Part shown: in pieces, positions 1 through 6,573 of the stretch
How the letters are laid out: each line of letters opens with the position of its first letter
Numbering within the stretch: position 1 is the stretch's first letter
Source: a virus
Length of the DNA stretch: 20,121 nucleotides
Reading direction: 5' to 3' (one strand)
Virus record (IMG/VR): IMGVR_UViG_3300005915_000172
Coordinates: 1 to 20,121 of that record
Notes under the pieces: generated by a model
Databases searched by the model: none
Told to the model about the DNA's origin: nothing
The model's input: only the letters and a program-made list of their open reading frames with translations
Position numbers and translations under genes: made by a program

Positions 1-2
1 GA

Positions 3-230
3 GTTTCAAAAGAAAAACTGTTGATTCCATATACTTTGCAAAAAAACGATCTAAATATCAAAGTGGAAATTAAATATCAAATCTGGTGTTTCGGTGGGGA
101 GGAGAATATCGCAAAGAATATGGTCACTGATAGGATAGGAAAGGAGTACAGCCGGCTAAAAATTTCATTTGACAGGTTACATGCAGGGATAGTTTCATAT
201 TGTTTTAATATAGCAAAATCATGCAAATAA
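3..230 (+). CDS. possible 3' end of an upstream gene, cut by the window edge
   Basis: This frame is open from the left edge (base 3) to a TAA at 228-230, with no in-frame ATG until base 120, so it is either the tail of a gene starting outside the window or a chance open frame. The visible 75 residues are mixed and basic, with no motif I recognise. The end overlaps the next ATG (221) by ten bases, which fits the tight packing elsewhere. A competing reading is the neighbouring frame from base 2, which ends at a TAA at 71-73 after a lysine- and arginine-rich stretch; if that is the true upstream gene end, bases 74-220 are a leader. I cannot choose from the sequence alone. Confidence 0.3.
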   Translation, partial: VSKEKLLIPYTLQKNDLNIKVEIKYQIWCFGGEENIAKNMVTDRIGKEYSRLKISFDRLHAGIVSYCFNIAKSCK

Positions 231-544
231 AAGACTTGGAGGCAAAAAATAAAAAGTTTATAATGTTGCCGGCAGGTTACGATCCGACAAATGACTTACC
301 GTTTGATTATTTGGAAGAGGCCGGGAAAGAAAAAACGATGGAAGATGTGGTCACGGATTTGAAAAGCTGCAAAATGTTTATCGAATTCCTAACGATGGTA
401 AAAAACACCTTTGGTTTGAATTTGCTGCAGGACAATGACATTTACTGGTTGGAATTCAGGGGAAAGGAAATACCCGGTTCACGGAAGAAGCGTTTTACTA
501 CACCAGGGGAAATCCAAGATTTGATAATGATAGCAGGGATGTAA
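221..544 (+). CDS. hypothetical phage protein, 107 aa
   Basis: I do not recognise a family. The product is a soluble, charged protein with no signal peptide or membrane segment. An acidic first half (Asp/Glu around residues 20-45) is followed by a mixed helical stretch (about 40-65) and a basic patch with KKR near residues 88-90. The ATG at 221 overlaps the preceding open frame and has no Shine-Dalgarno site, as is usual in Bacteroidota. The stop at 542-544 is one base before the ATG of the membrane protein, so the two genes are likely translated together. Position ahead of the terminase genes suggests an accessory or DNA-processing role, but that is only context. Confidence 0.6.
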   Translation: MQIKDLEAKNKKFIMLPAGYDPTNDLPFDYLEEAGKEKTMEDVVTDLKSCKMFIEFLTMVKNTFGLNLLQDNDIYWLEFRGKEIPGSRKKRFTTPGEIQDLIMIAGM

Positions 545-545
545 A

Positions 546-797
546 ATGAAAGAAAAAATAAAATTATTTTCAACGGCATTTATCCAAGTATTTTTAATTT
601 CCGCAAATACCTATTTTATCAGCAAGAGTTTTTACATAGGAATAGCCTTTGCCGGATTTGGTATTAGTTGGTTTTGGACTGGAAATGTAAAAAAGGTATC
701 ATTAGGCAAATGGAAGGAACGGTTGATTTATTCTTTAGGAGCGACAGCCGGAGGCTTGTTTGGTGTGTTGGTTTCAAAAACTATTTTCAAACTTTAA
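546..797 (+). CDS. small integral membrane protein, 83 aa
   Basis: The protein has three hydrophobic stretches: roughly residues 9-27, 30-46 and 61-81, the last glycine-rich (GATAGGLFG). Lysines separate the second and third and also lie at the N-terminus. It should sit in the inner membrane with short loops. The reading frame starts two bases after the previous stop. Similar short proteins with a conserved NTYFISK-like segment are, to my memory, common in Bacteroidetes phage genomes without a known function. The size and three segments would also suit a small holin, but no endolysin is adjacent and the neighbours are packaging genes, so I do not call it one. Confidence 0.7.
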   Translation: MKEKIKLFSTAFIQVFLISANTYFISKSFYIGIAFAGFGISWFWTGNVKKVSLGKWKERLIYSLGATAGGLFGVLVSKTIFKL

Positions 798-801
798 AAA
801 C

Positions 802-972
802 ATGGCTAAAAAAATACTACAAATATCGGTTTACAATCTCAATTTACTTTTTGAGGATAGCGAGGCGGTGGACAATTTTAAAATGAAACTATGTACTGAG
901 TTCAAATGTTCTATAAATCAAGTTAATTTTGCCGTCGTAGATATGGTGAAGGAGTGTGATAAACTGAAATAA
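802..972 (+). CDS. hypothetical small protein, 56 aa
   Basis: The frame is open from 760, but the earlier possible start lies inside the membrane protein gene. The ATG at 802 follows that gene's stop by four bases and has an A-rich upstream tract, so 802 is the likely start. The product begins MAKKILQISVYNLNLLF and is a short mixed-charge protein that could form a beta strand followed by helices. It has two cysteines and no membrane segment. No family is recognised. It is the last gene before a roughly 110-base gap, so it may close the transcription unit containing the genes to its left. Confidence 0.55.
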   Translation: MAKKILQISVYNLNLLFEDSEAVDNFKMKLCTEFKCSINQVNFAVVDMVKECDKLK

Positions 973-1083
973 TCCTGAGTACTTTCAGGGAGATAAGGAC
1001 TTGATCAACCTATCCAAAAAATAACACATTATAAAAGTAATTTGACTGTTTAGTTTTAATTTCTTAATTTTGGAAATAAAATT
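973..1083 (+). other. intergenic gap with weak hairpins and a candidate promoter
   Basis: The gap holds a five-pair hairpin (CCTGA 974-978 with TCAGG 985-989), then an imperfect one around 992-1016 (GATAAGG against CCTATC). Neither is followed by a T-run, so neither is a convincing intrinsic terminator. The right half carries the promoter candidate described separately. Confidence 0.4.
1041..1072 (+). promoter_or_regulatory. candidate Bacteroidota promoter ahead of the ParB gene
   Basis: TTTG at 1041-1044 is followed by exactly 20 bases and then TAATTTTG at 1065-1072. This matches the -33 TTTG / -7 TAnnTTTG promoter with 19-21 base spacing known from Bacteroides. The -7 box ends 11 bases before the ATG at 1084, which would give a very short leader. 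The region is A/T-rich, so a chance match is possible. Confidence 0.5.
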
Positions 1084-1833
1084 ATGGCAAAAATAAAAAT
1101 GAAAGGGGAAATCAAACTTGATGTAATTAAGCCCCACCCGAAAAATCCACGTATTATTTCTGCTGAACAAATCGTAAAACTTGGAAAGTCAATAAAGGAT
1201 TTTGAAGATATGATGGAAGTCCGGGGAATTGTTGTCGATGAAAACAACATCATAATCGGGGGAAACCAGAGGTTTGCTGCACTGAAAGAAAATGGATATG
1301 AAACCATACCCGGCAAATGGGTAACAAAGGTTACAGGTTGGTCAGAAGAACGCAAGCATGAGTTTATGATTAAAGACAATGCCCCTGTTAGTGGTGAATG
1401 GGATTTTGAACTATTGGAAGATTGGGATTGGGAAGAATTGGAAGGGTGGGGACTTGAAATGCATGAATTAACTGAAACATCGAAACTTAGTAAATTAGAA
1501 TTTGACAGTATATATTTTGAGCCAAAAGAAAAACCTGAAATAAATTTAATAGACTGTATTAATTTAGAAAAATATAATGATAAAATAAAGATTATTGAAG
1601 ATTCTAAATTATCAGAAGATACAGAACAAATAATGAAAATATTTTGTCAAAGATTCATAAAAATAGATTTTGAAAATGTAGCAAATTATTATTATTTTAA
1701 TGCAACAGACGAAGAAAAGAAAATAATTGAACGGCTTCGTTTGGTTCTTTGTGATAATGGTGTTAATGGTTTTATCGAAGATGATATATTGAGAATACAT
1801 AAGCAAATAGAAGGATGGGAACTAAACAATTAA
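1084..1833 (+). CDS. ParB N-terminal domain protein with a distinct C-terminal domain
   Basis: Residues 8-100 have the ParB/Srx-like fold signature: HPKNPR at 18-23 and GGNQRFAAL at 59-67, the counterpart of the ParB GERR box. A W/E/D-rich segment (about 100-130, IKDNAPVSGEWDFELL) follows, typical of phage ParB-domain proteins linked to DNA modification. ParB-family boxes bind CTP or act as nucleases; which applies here is unknown. The C-terminal part (about 149-245) is a separate domain with FENVANYYYF at 196-205. I associate such domains, from memory, with phage ParB proteins encoded beside TAGT-type genes. Base composition falls sharply inside the gene, near residue 134. The 3' end overlaps the glycosyltransferase gene by 19 bases. 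A chromosome-partition role is unlikely. Confidence 0.8.
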   Translation: MAKIKMKGEIKLDVIKPHPKNPRIISAEQIVKLGKSIKDFEDMMEVRGIVVDENNIIIGGNQRFAALKENGYETIPGKWVTKVTGWSEERKHEFMIKDNAPVSGEWDFELLEDWDWEELEGWGLEMHELTETSKLSKLEFDSIYFEPKEKPEINLIDCINLEKYNDKIKIIEDSKLSEDTEQIMKIFCQRFIKIDFENVANYYYFNATDEEKKIIERLRLVLCDNGVNGFIEDDILRIHKQIEGWELNN

Positions 1834-2738
1834 TAGATATTTTTATACCGAGTTATCATAGATGGGCTAACTTGAAAACAGTTAATTACTTTTTGAGAAT
1901 AGGATGGAATCCTAAAAAGATTCATGTATTTATAGATGATGCAGCAGATGATATTTTAGAATATAAGAGAATAAGTCAAAGAAAAGGATTTAATCTTTAT
2001 GTTTTTGATATGGAAGAGGCAAGGCGTAGGTTTGATTATATACACAGAGCGAGTATATCAAGAAGAAGCGCAGGACAAGCAAGGAATATGTTTTATGATA
2101 AAGCGAAGGAGTTGGGTATTGATATTTATATAGTACAGGATGATGATACAAGTAGGTATCAAATAAAAAGGAATGGTGGTTATATAAGATTGGCAACTTT
2201 TGATGATATAAATACAGTTTTTTCAGCGATTAAAGAATTTATGTATAAACAAAAAATCGGGTTATTTGGTGTAAGTCAAGCTGGTGATTTCATAGGTGGT
2301 GAAAATAAAAAACTACTTAGAAACAAAGTAATGAATACTACGTTTATATTAACAAAATATATGTACCGGGGTGAACGTGGTGTACAAGACGATGATACAA
2401 GCCAATTTACAGGAGTAATGAATGAAGGTCTTTTTACAGGTAGTATTGGGGATGGGTTAGTATTAAAACAGGTTCAGTCGGCAACAGCACCCGGAGGCTT
2501 GACAGACCTATATAATGAATGTAAGTTATTGAATAAGGCTTTAATTTGTCCGATTCAATTTCCGAGTAGCATACAAGCTGAAAGACAAAAACAAAACGGT
2601 GGAAGATTGCATCATAGGATAAACAGCAGATATTTATATCCAAAATTAATAAAAGTAAAAGATATTAGCAATATTGCATGGGACACATATCCAGAAGATA
2701 TACCGTTTACGAATGAACCAAAAAGAAGTCATAATTGA
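1815..2738 (+). CDS. TAGT-like (TET-associated glycosyltransferase-type) GT-A fold protein
   Basis: The first strand is LIDIFIPSYHRWANL (residues 6-20), the nucleotide-sugar-binding start of GT-A enzymes. VFIDDAADD follows at 38-46, then the metal-binding DDD (109-111) in IYIVQDDDTSRY. A second QDDDTS at 191-196 lies where GT-A enzymes often carry a second acidic motif. A conserved-looking C-terminal block (FPSSIQAERQKQNGG, 249-263) follows. This pattern matches my recollection of the TAGT family, proposed to glycosylate oxidised or hydroxylated bases in phage DNA. No base hydroxylase is in the window. The start at 1815 overlaps the ParB gene and places the first strand at the N-terminus as expected. 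Composition is A/T-rich with many ATA and AGA codons, unlike the structural genes. A glycosyltransferase acting on another substrate is possible. Confidence 0.65.
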   Translation: MGTKQLIDIFIPSYHRWANLKTVNYFLRIGWNPKKIHVFIDDAADDILEYKRISQRKGFNLYVFDMEEARRRFDYIHRASISRRSAGQARNMFYDKAKELGIDIYIVQDDDTSRYQIKRNGGYIRLATFDDINTVFSAIKEFMYKQKIGLFGVSQAGDFIGGENKKLLRNKVMNTTFILTKYMYRGERGVQDDDTSQFTGVMNEGLFTGSIGDGLVLKQVQSATAPGGLTDLYNECKLLNKALICPIQFPSSIQAERQKQNGGRLHHRINSRYLYPKLIKVKDISNIAWDTYPEDIPFTNEPKRSHN

Positions 2739-2766
2739 TTGATAATACAACCGTAAAACAATCGAC

Positions 2767-3177
2767 ATGGAAAAGAACGCCAATTTAACAGGAAAAGGGT
2801 GGCAGCCGGGGCAGTCAGGCAATCCAAATGGAAGACCAAAATCATTTGGTACACTGACTAAGACATTAGCTAAATTTATAGAGACAGACGGCTCAATGAT
2901 AATAGACAATGTACGGGAGGTTGACGCAACAGGAAAGGACACAGGAAAGGTATTTGTCCGGGCAAAGGTGAACATCCCAAAAAAGGAAATGATAATATTG
3001 GCGGCTGTCAAAAAAGCGTTAAAAGGTGACATGAAAGCAATCAATTTCATCTTTGACAGGATAGACGGTAAAGCGGTCCAGCCAGTTGAAAATACAGAGG
3101 TCAATACAGGCGGTTTGGGCTTTTACGAATCTTTTATGTTATCACAGAATGGAGATAAAATTACGCTCGAAGATTGA
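2767..3177 (+). CDS. terS: probable terminase small subunit (DUF5681-type)
   Basis: Residues 11-24 read GWQPGQSGNPNGRP, the hallmark of DUF5681 proteins that sit directly before phage large terminases. The rest is helical and basic, ending in FIFDRIDGKAVQP (about 97-109), another typical feature of this group. It would bind phage DNA at the packaging site and deliver it to the large subunit. At 136 residues it is of usual size. Its 3' end overlaps the large subunit start by 29 bases, supporting the pairing. The DNA-binding role is inferred from position and family, not shown by a clear helix-turn-helix. Confidence 0.75.
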   Translation: MEKNANLTGKGWQPGQSGNPNGRPKSFGTLTKTLAKFIETDGSMIIDNVREVDATGKDTGKVFVRAKVNIPKKEMIILAAVKKALKGDMKAINFIFDRIDGKAVQPVENTEVNTGGLGFYESFMLSQNGDKITLED

Positions 3178-4720
3178 ATATAACAACTATCGGTTAGGAC
3201 GGGCATTGAGAAAGGACTGGAATGTTTTCATCCGTGATGTATGCCATGTTCATTTAGATCGTGACCAACAAAGGATTGTATCTTCGGTTCAATTCAATTC
3301 AAGGACATCGGTGAGGAGCGGAACAGCAAGGGGGAAAGACTTTGCGGCTGCGTGGGCATGTTTTTGTTTCTTTGCTTTGACACCAGAATTCACAAGAAAT
3401 AAAGTAGGGGCCCTTCAATTAACTGGGAACACAAAAGTTGCAATGACCGCCCCAACTGACAGGCAGATTAAAAACATCATGTTCCCCGAAATTTCAAAAA
3501 TCTTTAAAACAGTAAAAACACGGGCCCCCGGAATGTGCTATCCTGTTGGTATGCGAGCCGTTGGGTATGATATCCGTACCCGGTGGGAAGAGTGGTTCTT
3601 AACGGGATTTAAGGCAGATGACAATAATATTGAGGCGTGGTCAGGCTTCCATGCGGCAAATGTAATGTTCGCGGTCACAGAGGCTTCGGGGATGAATGAA
3701 AAAGTTTTTGAAACAATCGAAGGTAACTTACAAGGGAACAGCCGTATCTTATTGGTTTTTAACCCGAACAAACCAGTCGGCTACGCTGCGAAGTCAACCA
3801 AATTAGAAGGATGGACAAAATTCAAACTAAGCAGTATTGATTCTCCAAATGTGACAGAGAAGAAAATAATAATACCGGGACAGGTCGATTATGCGTGGGT
3901 AAAAGACAAAGTCAAGACCCAATCAGCAGCCCTTGAAAAGTCTCAGGTAATAATTGAAAAAAACGACTTTGAATTCGAAGATAACTGGTACCGTCCAACG
4001 GATTGGTTCAGGATTAAAGTGTTGGGGGAATTTCCTGAAACTTCAACGGATACGTTAATCCCTTTGTCATGGATTGAAGCAGCTGAAAAAAGGTGGGCCA
4101 TATTCCATCATGAAAAAAGGTTAATTAATTCTCCATTAAGGTTGGGGGTTGACGTTGCAGGTATGGGGAACGATGACAGCGTTTTAATTTCAAGGTATGG
4201 AGATTTTGTTTCAGAGATAAAAAACTACAATGCCGGGGGAGTTGCAAACCACATGCAGACAGCTGGAGAAACAAAGACCAGGTTAAAAAAAGGCGGTGAC
4301 GCTGCACTGATTGACACTATTGGAGAAGGGGCAGGGGTTTACAGCCGTTTACAGGAATTAAACCAGAATGTTTACAGCGTGAAATCCAATGCAAGCGCAA
4401 AGGGTTTGGTTGACATGACAAAAGAATATACCTTTGGTAACCTTAGGGATTATTTATTTTGGGCAATTAGGGATTGGTTGAACCCTGTGTATAACAGTGG
4501 ATCTTGTTTGCCAAAGAATGATAAATTACGGGAAGAGTTAACAGAAACGAAATGGGGTTATGACAGTCAAGGAAGACCGACAATTGAAAAGAAAGACGGT
4601 TTGAAAAAGAGGTTGGGACGTTCACCGGATTGTGCAGACGCACTGGCATTGTCGTTTTATCCCGAATCGAAGATGAAAGGGTTTGGAATACCAATAAGCA
4701 GGATTTCAGGGATTTATTAA
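3149..4720 (+). CDS. terL: terminase large subunit (packaging ATPase and nuclease)
   Basis: The motor that pumps DNA into the prohead. The ATPase part has a P-loop at residues 58-64 (GTARGKD), a Walker B-like VMFAVTE at 172-178, and ILLVFNPNKP (about 200-209) as the coupling motif. The nuclease part has an RNase H-like acid set: D334 in LGVDVAG, D388 in ALIDTIGEG, and DCAD ending at D496. Length 523 aa is normal. I chose ATG 3149 rather than the in-frame ATG at 3086 because the extra 21 residues lie wholly inside terS and look unlike a terminase N-terminus. Oddities: aspartate replaces the usual Ser/Thr after the P-loop lysine, and threonine replaces the Walker B aspartate, leaving the glutamate. 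Confidence 0.92.
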   Translation: MEIKLRSKIEYNNYRLGRALRKDWNVFIRDVCHVHLDRDQQRIVSSVQFNSRTSVRSGTARGKDFAAAWACFCFFALTPEFTRNKVGALQLTGNTKVAMTAPTDRQIKNIMFPEISKIFKTVKTRAPGMCYPVGMRAVGYDIRTRWEEWFLTGFKADDNNIEAWSGFHAANVMFAVTEASGMNEKVFETIEGNLQGNSRILLVFNPNKPVGYAAKSTKLEGWTKFKLSSIDSPNVTEKKIIIPGQVDYAWVKDKVKTQSAALEKSQVIIEKNDFEFEDNWYRPTDWFRIKVLGEFPETSTDTLIPLSWIEAAEKRWAIFHHEKRLINSPLRLGVDVAGMGNDDSVLISRYGDFVSEIKNYNAGGVANHMQTAGETKTRLKKGGDAALIDTIGEGAGVYSRLQELNQNVYSVKSNASAKGLVDMTKEYTFGNLRDYLFWAIRDWLNPVYNSGSCLPKNDKLREELTETKWGYDSQGRPTIEKKDGLKKRLGRSPDCADALALSFYPESKMKGFGIPISRISGIY

Positions 4721-4789
4721 AGAGTTTAGAATTAGTCAGTTAGTTAGGATCGTCCACAGGCGGGAGACAAACATTTAAAACAGCATATC

Positions 4790-6241
4790 ATGGAATTATT
4801 AGAACTTTTAAAAAGCGGGGATTATAAGGGGTTTATCAAGGCAGTAATTGAGTCAAAGGTTGAGTTCAAAAAAGGAGCGGAAGAAGTTTCAAAGGAATAC
4901 GATGTTACGGAGCATGAAGTTTACGATCCGACAAAGAGATTAAACCAGGCAGTTGATAGGCCAGTTGTAGATTCTAATGGAAACCCTGTATTCAGCGATG
5001 GGGTGCAAAAAATGGAAAGCGGTTTTGAAGCAGTGGTACGGGTAGGTCTCCCATTCCAAAAGATAATCGTCAAACGTCGGGTAGGTTTTTTACTTGGAAA
5101 CGCTGTCGAATATTTCGTTGAAGGGTTCAGTGGAGATGTCAGTGTAGTCGACAATATGTTCAAAATTATCAAACAGGACAATAAACTCGAATACAAAGAT
5201 AGGGGGCTAGCAGAAGCGTTGTTCAGTGAAAGGGAAGTTGCAGAAATTTGGTATGTAGCGGAAGACACAGAATTTTGGGCAAACAAAGTATTCACGGTCA
5301 CGAAGAACGTTAACAGTCCTGCCCGGTTAAAAATGATGGTCGCCAGTCCAAGCCGGGGGGATGCGTTATATCCATTGTTTGACACGTTTGGGGATATGGT
5401 TGCTTTTATTCGCCAATACAAAGGTAGGGTTGAAGATAAAACCGTTACCATATCGGTAATTTACACCAAGGAAATAATCTACAAAGTATATGAAAAGAGC
5501 GGTGATTTTGTCGAAATGGAAGACGGGAAAAAAGTAAATTCATTTGGGAAAATACCAGTAGTTTACTATCGCCAGGACGATAGCGAATGGGAAGATGTGC
5601 AGGGTTTGATTTCCAGGCATGAAGATGTGAACAGTAATTTAGGCGATGAGAACGATTACTTTGGAAAACCGATTCTGTTTACCAAAGGAAAAATAACAGG
5701 CTTTTCGAATAAAAAAGATGCTGGGAAAATCCTTGAAGGTGATGAGAATACAGAGGTTAAATTTATTAGTTGGGACCATGCGCCTGCGTCAATTGCATTG
5801 GAGATAGAACAGTTACGAAATGGCATTTACACTTTTAGCCAAACCCCGGATATTTCATTTGAAAATGTAAAGGGAATGAGTGCCGTTTCAGGTATAAGCC
5901 TGAGATTGATGTTTATCGATGCTCAAATGGCCGCCAGGACAAAAGAATCTATATTTGGTGAAGGGCTGCAAAGGAGAACTAACCTATTAAAATTTGCAAT
6001 AGGGAATATCATTGACCAGTCGAGTTTGAAAGAATCGAGCGAAATAACATTAAAGCCAGTGTTCATCCCTTTCATGCCAGAAGATATGAAAGAGGAAACT
6101 GAGGTTTTGGTCACGGCTTTTCAAGGCGGGATCATGAGCCAGGAAACGGCAGTACAAAAGAATAAATTAGTAGAGGACGGAAAAAGGGAAATGGAATTAA
6201 TACAATCTGAGAACGGGGCTGGTGACAGTGTAACAATATGA
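4790..6241 (+). CDS. portal protein (SPP1 gp6-like)
   Basis: It forms the twelve-fold ring at the head vertex through which DNA enters and leaves. The 483-residue length and position right after the large terminase fit. Visible features are the clip/stem-type centre with FGKIPVVYY (from residue 252), an acidic stretch with EDENDYF-like character (about 288), a conserved GISLRLMFIDAQMAA segment (about 368-382) and a C-terminal GGIMSQETAV (about 445), all typical of the SPP1 gp6/DUF1073-like portal group. A 69-base gap precedes it without promoter or terminator signature. The last four bases (ATGA) overlap the next gene's start, so translation is likely coupled. Confidence 0.88.
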   Translation: MELLELLKSGDYKGFIKAVIESKVEFKKGAEEVSKEYDVTEHEVYDPTKRLNQAVDRPVVDSNGNPVFSDGVQKMESGFEAVVRVGLPFQKIIVKRRVGFLLGNAVEYFVEGFSGDVSVVDNMFKIIKQDNKLEYKDRGLAEALFSEREVAEIWYVAEDTEFWANKVFTVTKNVNSPARLKMMVASPSRGDALYPLFDTFGDMVAFIRQYKGRVEDKTVTISVIYTKEIIYKVYEKSGDFVEMEDGKKVNSFGKIPVVYYRQDDSEWEDVQGLISRHEDVNSNLGDENDYFGKPILFTKGKITGFSNKKDAGKILEGDENTEVKFISWDHAPASIALEIEQLRNGIYTFSQTPDISFENVKGMSAVSGISLRLMFIDAQMAARTKESIFGEGLQRRTNLLKFAIGNIIDQSSLKESSEITLKPVFIPFMPEDMKEETEVLVTAFQGGIMSQETAVQKNKLVEDGKREMELIQSENGAGDSVTI

Positions 6242-6573
6242 AAACATTAGAGCGGTTTTTGAAGTATTGGAGAAAAGGGAATTACAGGAAAATGTACAAG
6301 CTTTGTCAGAAAACATGGCAGCATAACCATGGATTTGCTGAGTTAAAAAATTTGTTTGACGGCTTGCGATTGGACAGTTATAAAAACCTGCACGAAAGCG
6401 GTTCAGCCAGTTGTTTAAAAAAGGTTGAATTAGAGCTTAAAATAAACGGGGTCAATAAATATCACCGGGCAAACGTGATATGCGAAAAAAAAGCATTTAA
6501 ACCGTCCACAGAGGGAGAATGGGGAGTCAATCCCATCAGTATATTAAACGGAAAAGAAATTAAACCGGAATAA
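6238..6573 (+). CDS. hypothetical protein between portal and minor head genes, 111 aa
   Basis: The ATG shares ATGA with the portal stop, and the TAA shares its last base with the next ATG, so it is locked between two head genes. The product starts with basic helices (residues 1-35), then shows alternating strands: KKVELELKINGVNKYHRANV (about 61-80), CEKK, and a conserved-looking EGEWGVNPISIL near 92-103. The helix-then-curved-sheet order recalls NTF2-like folds, but I cannot prove this. No signal peptide or membrane segment is present. Close coupling suggests a head-assembly or early structural role. Confidence 0.7.
   Translation: MKTLERFLKYWRKGNYRKMYKLCQKTWQHNHGFAELKNLFDGLRLDSYKNLHESGSASCLKKVELELKINGVNKYHRANVICEKKAFKPSTEGEWGVNPISILNGKEIKPE

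Noticed and set aside
546-797. Holin assignment for the 83-residue membrane protein
   Set aside because: No endolysin or spanin gene is adjacent, and three hydrophobic segments alone are not specific.
668-886. 72-residue plus-strand frame overlapping the membrane protein and the next small gene
   Set aside because: It overlaps two better supported genes in another frame and has no start context or recognisable features.
974-990. Hairpin CCTGA...TCAGG after the small 56-residue gene as a terminator
   Set aside because: The stem has only five strong pairs and no T-run follows.
3086-3148. Longer large terminase starting at ATG 3086
   Set aside because: The added 21 residues are encoded wholly within the small terminase gene and look unlike terminase N-termini; ATG 3149 gives a usual overlap and length.
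4921-5451. 176-residue open frame on the minus strand within the portal gene
   Set aside because: It is opposite a well-supported portal gene; its Ser/Thr/Leu-rich composition is what the reverse of a Lys/Glu/Val-rich gene gives, and it has no neighbours on that strand.
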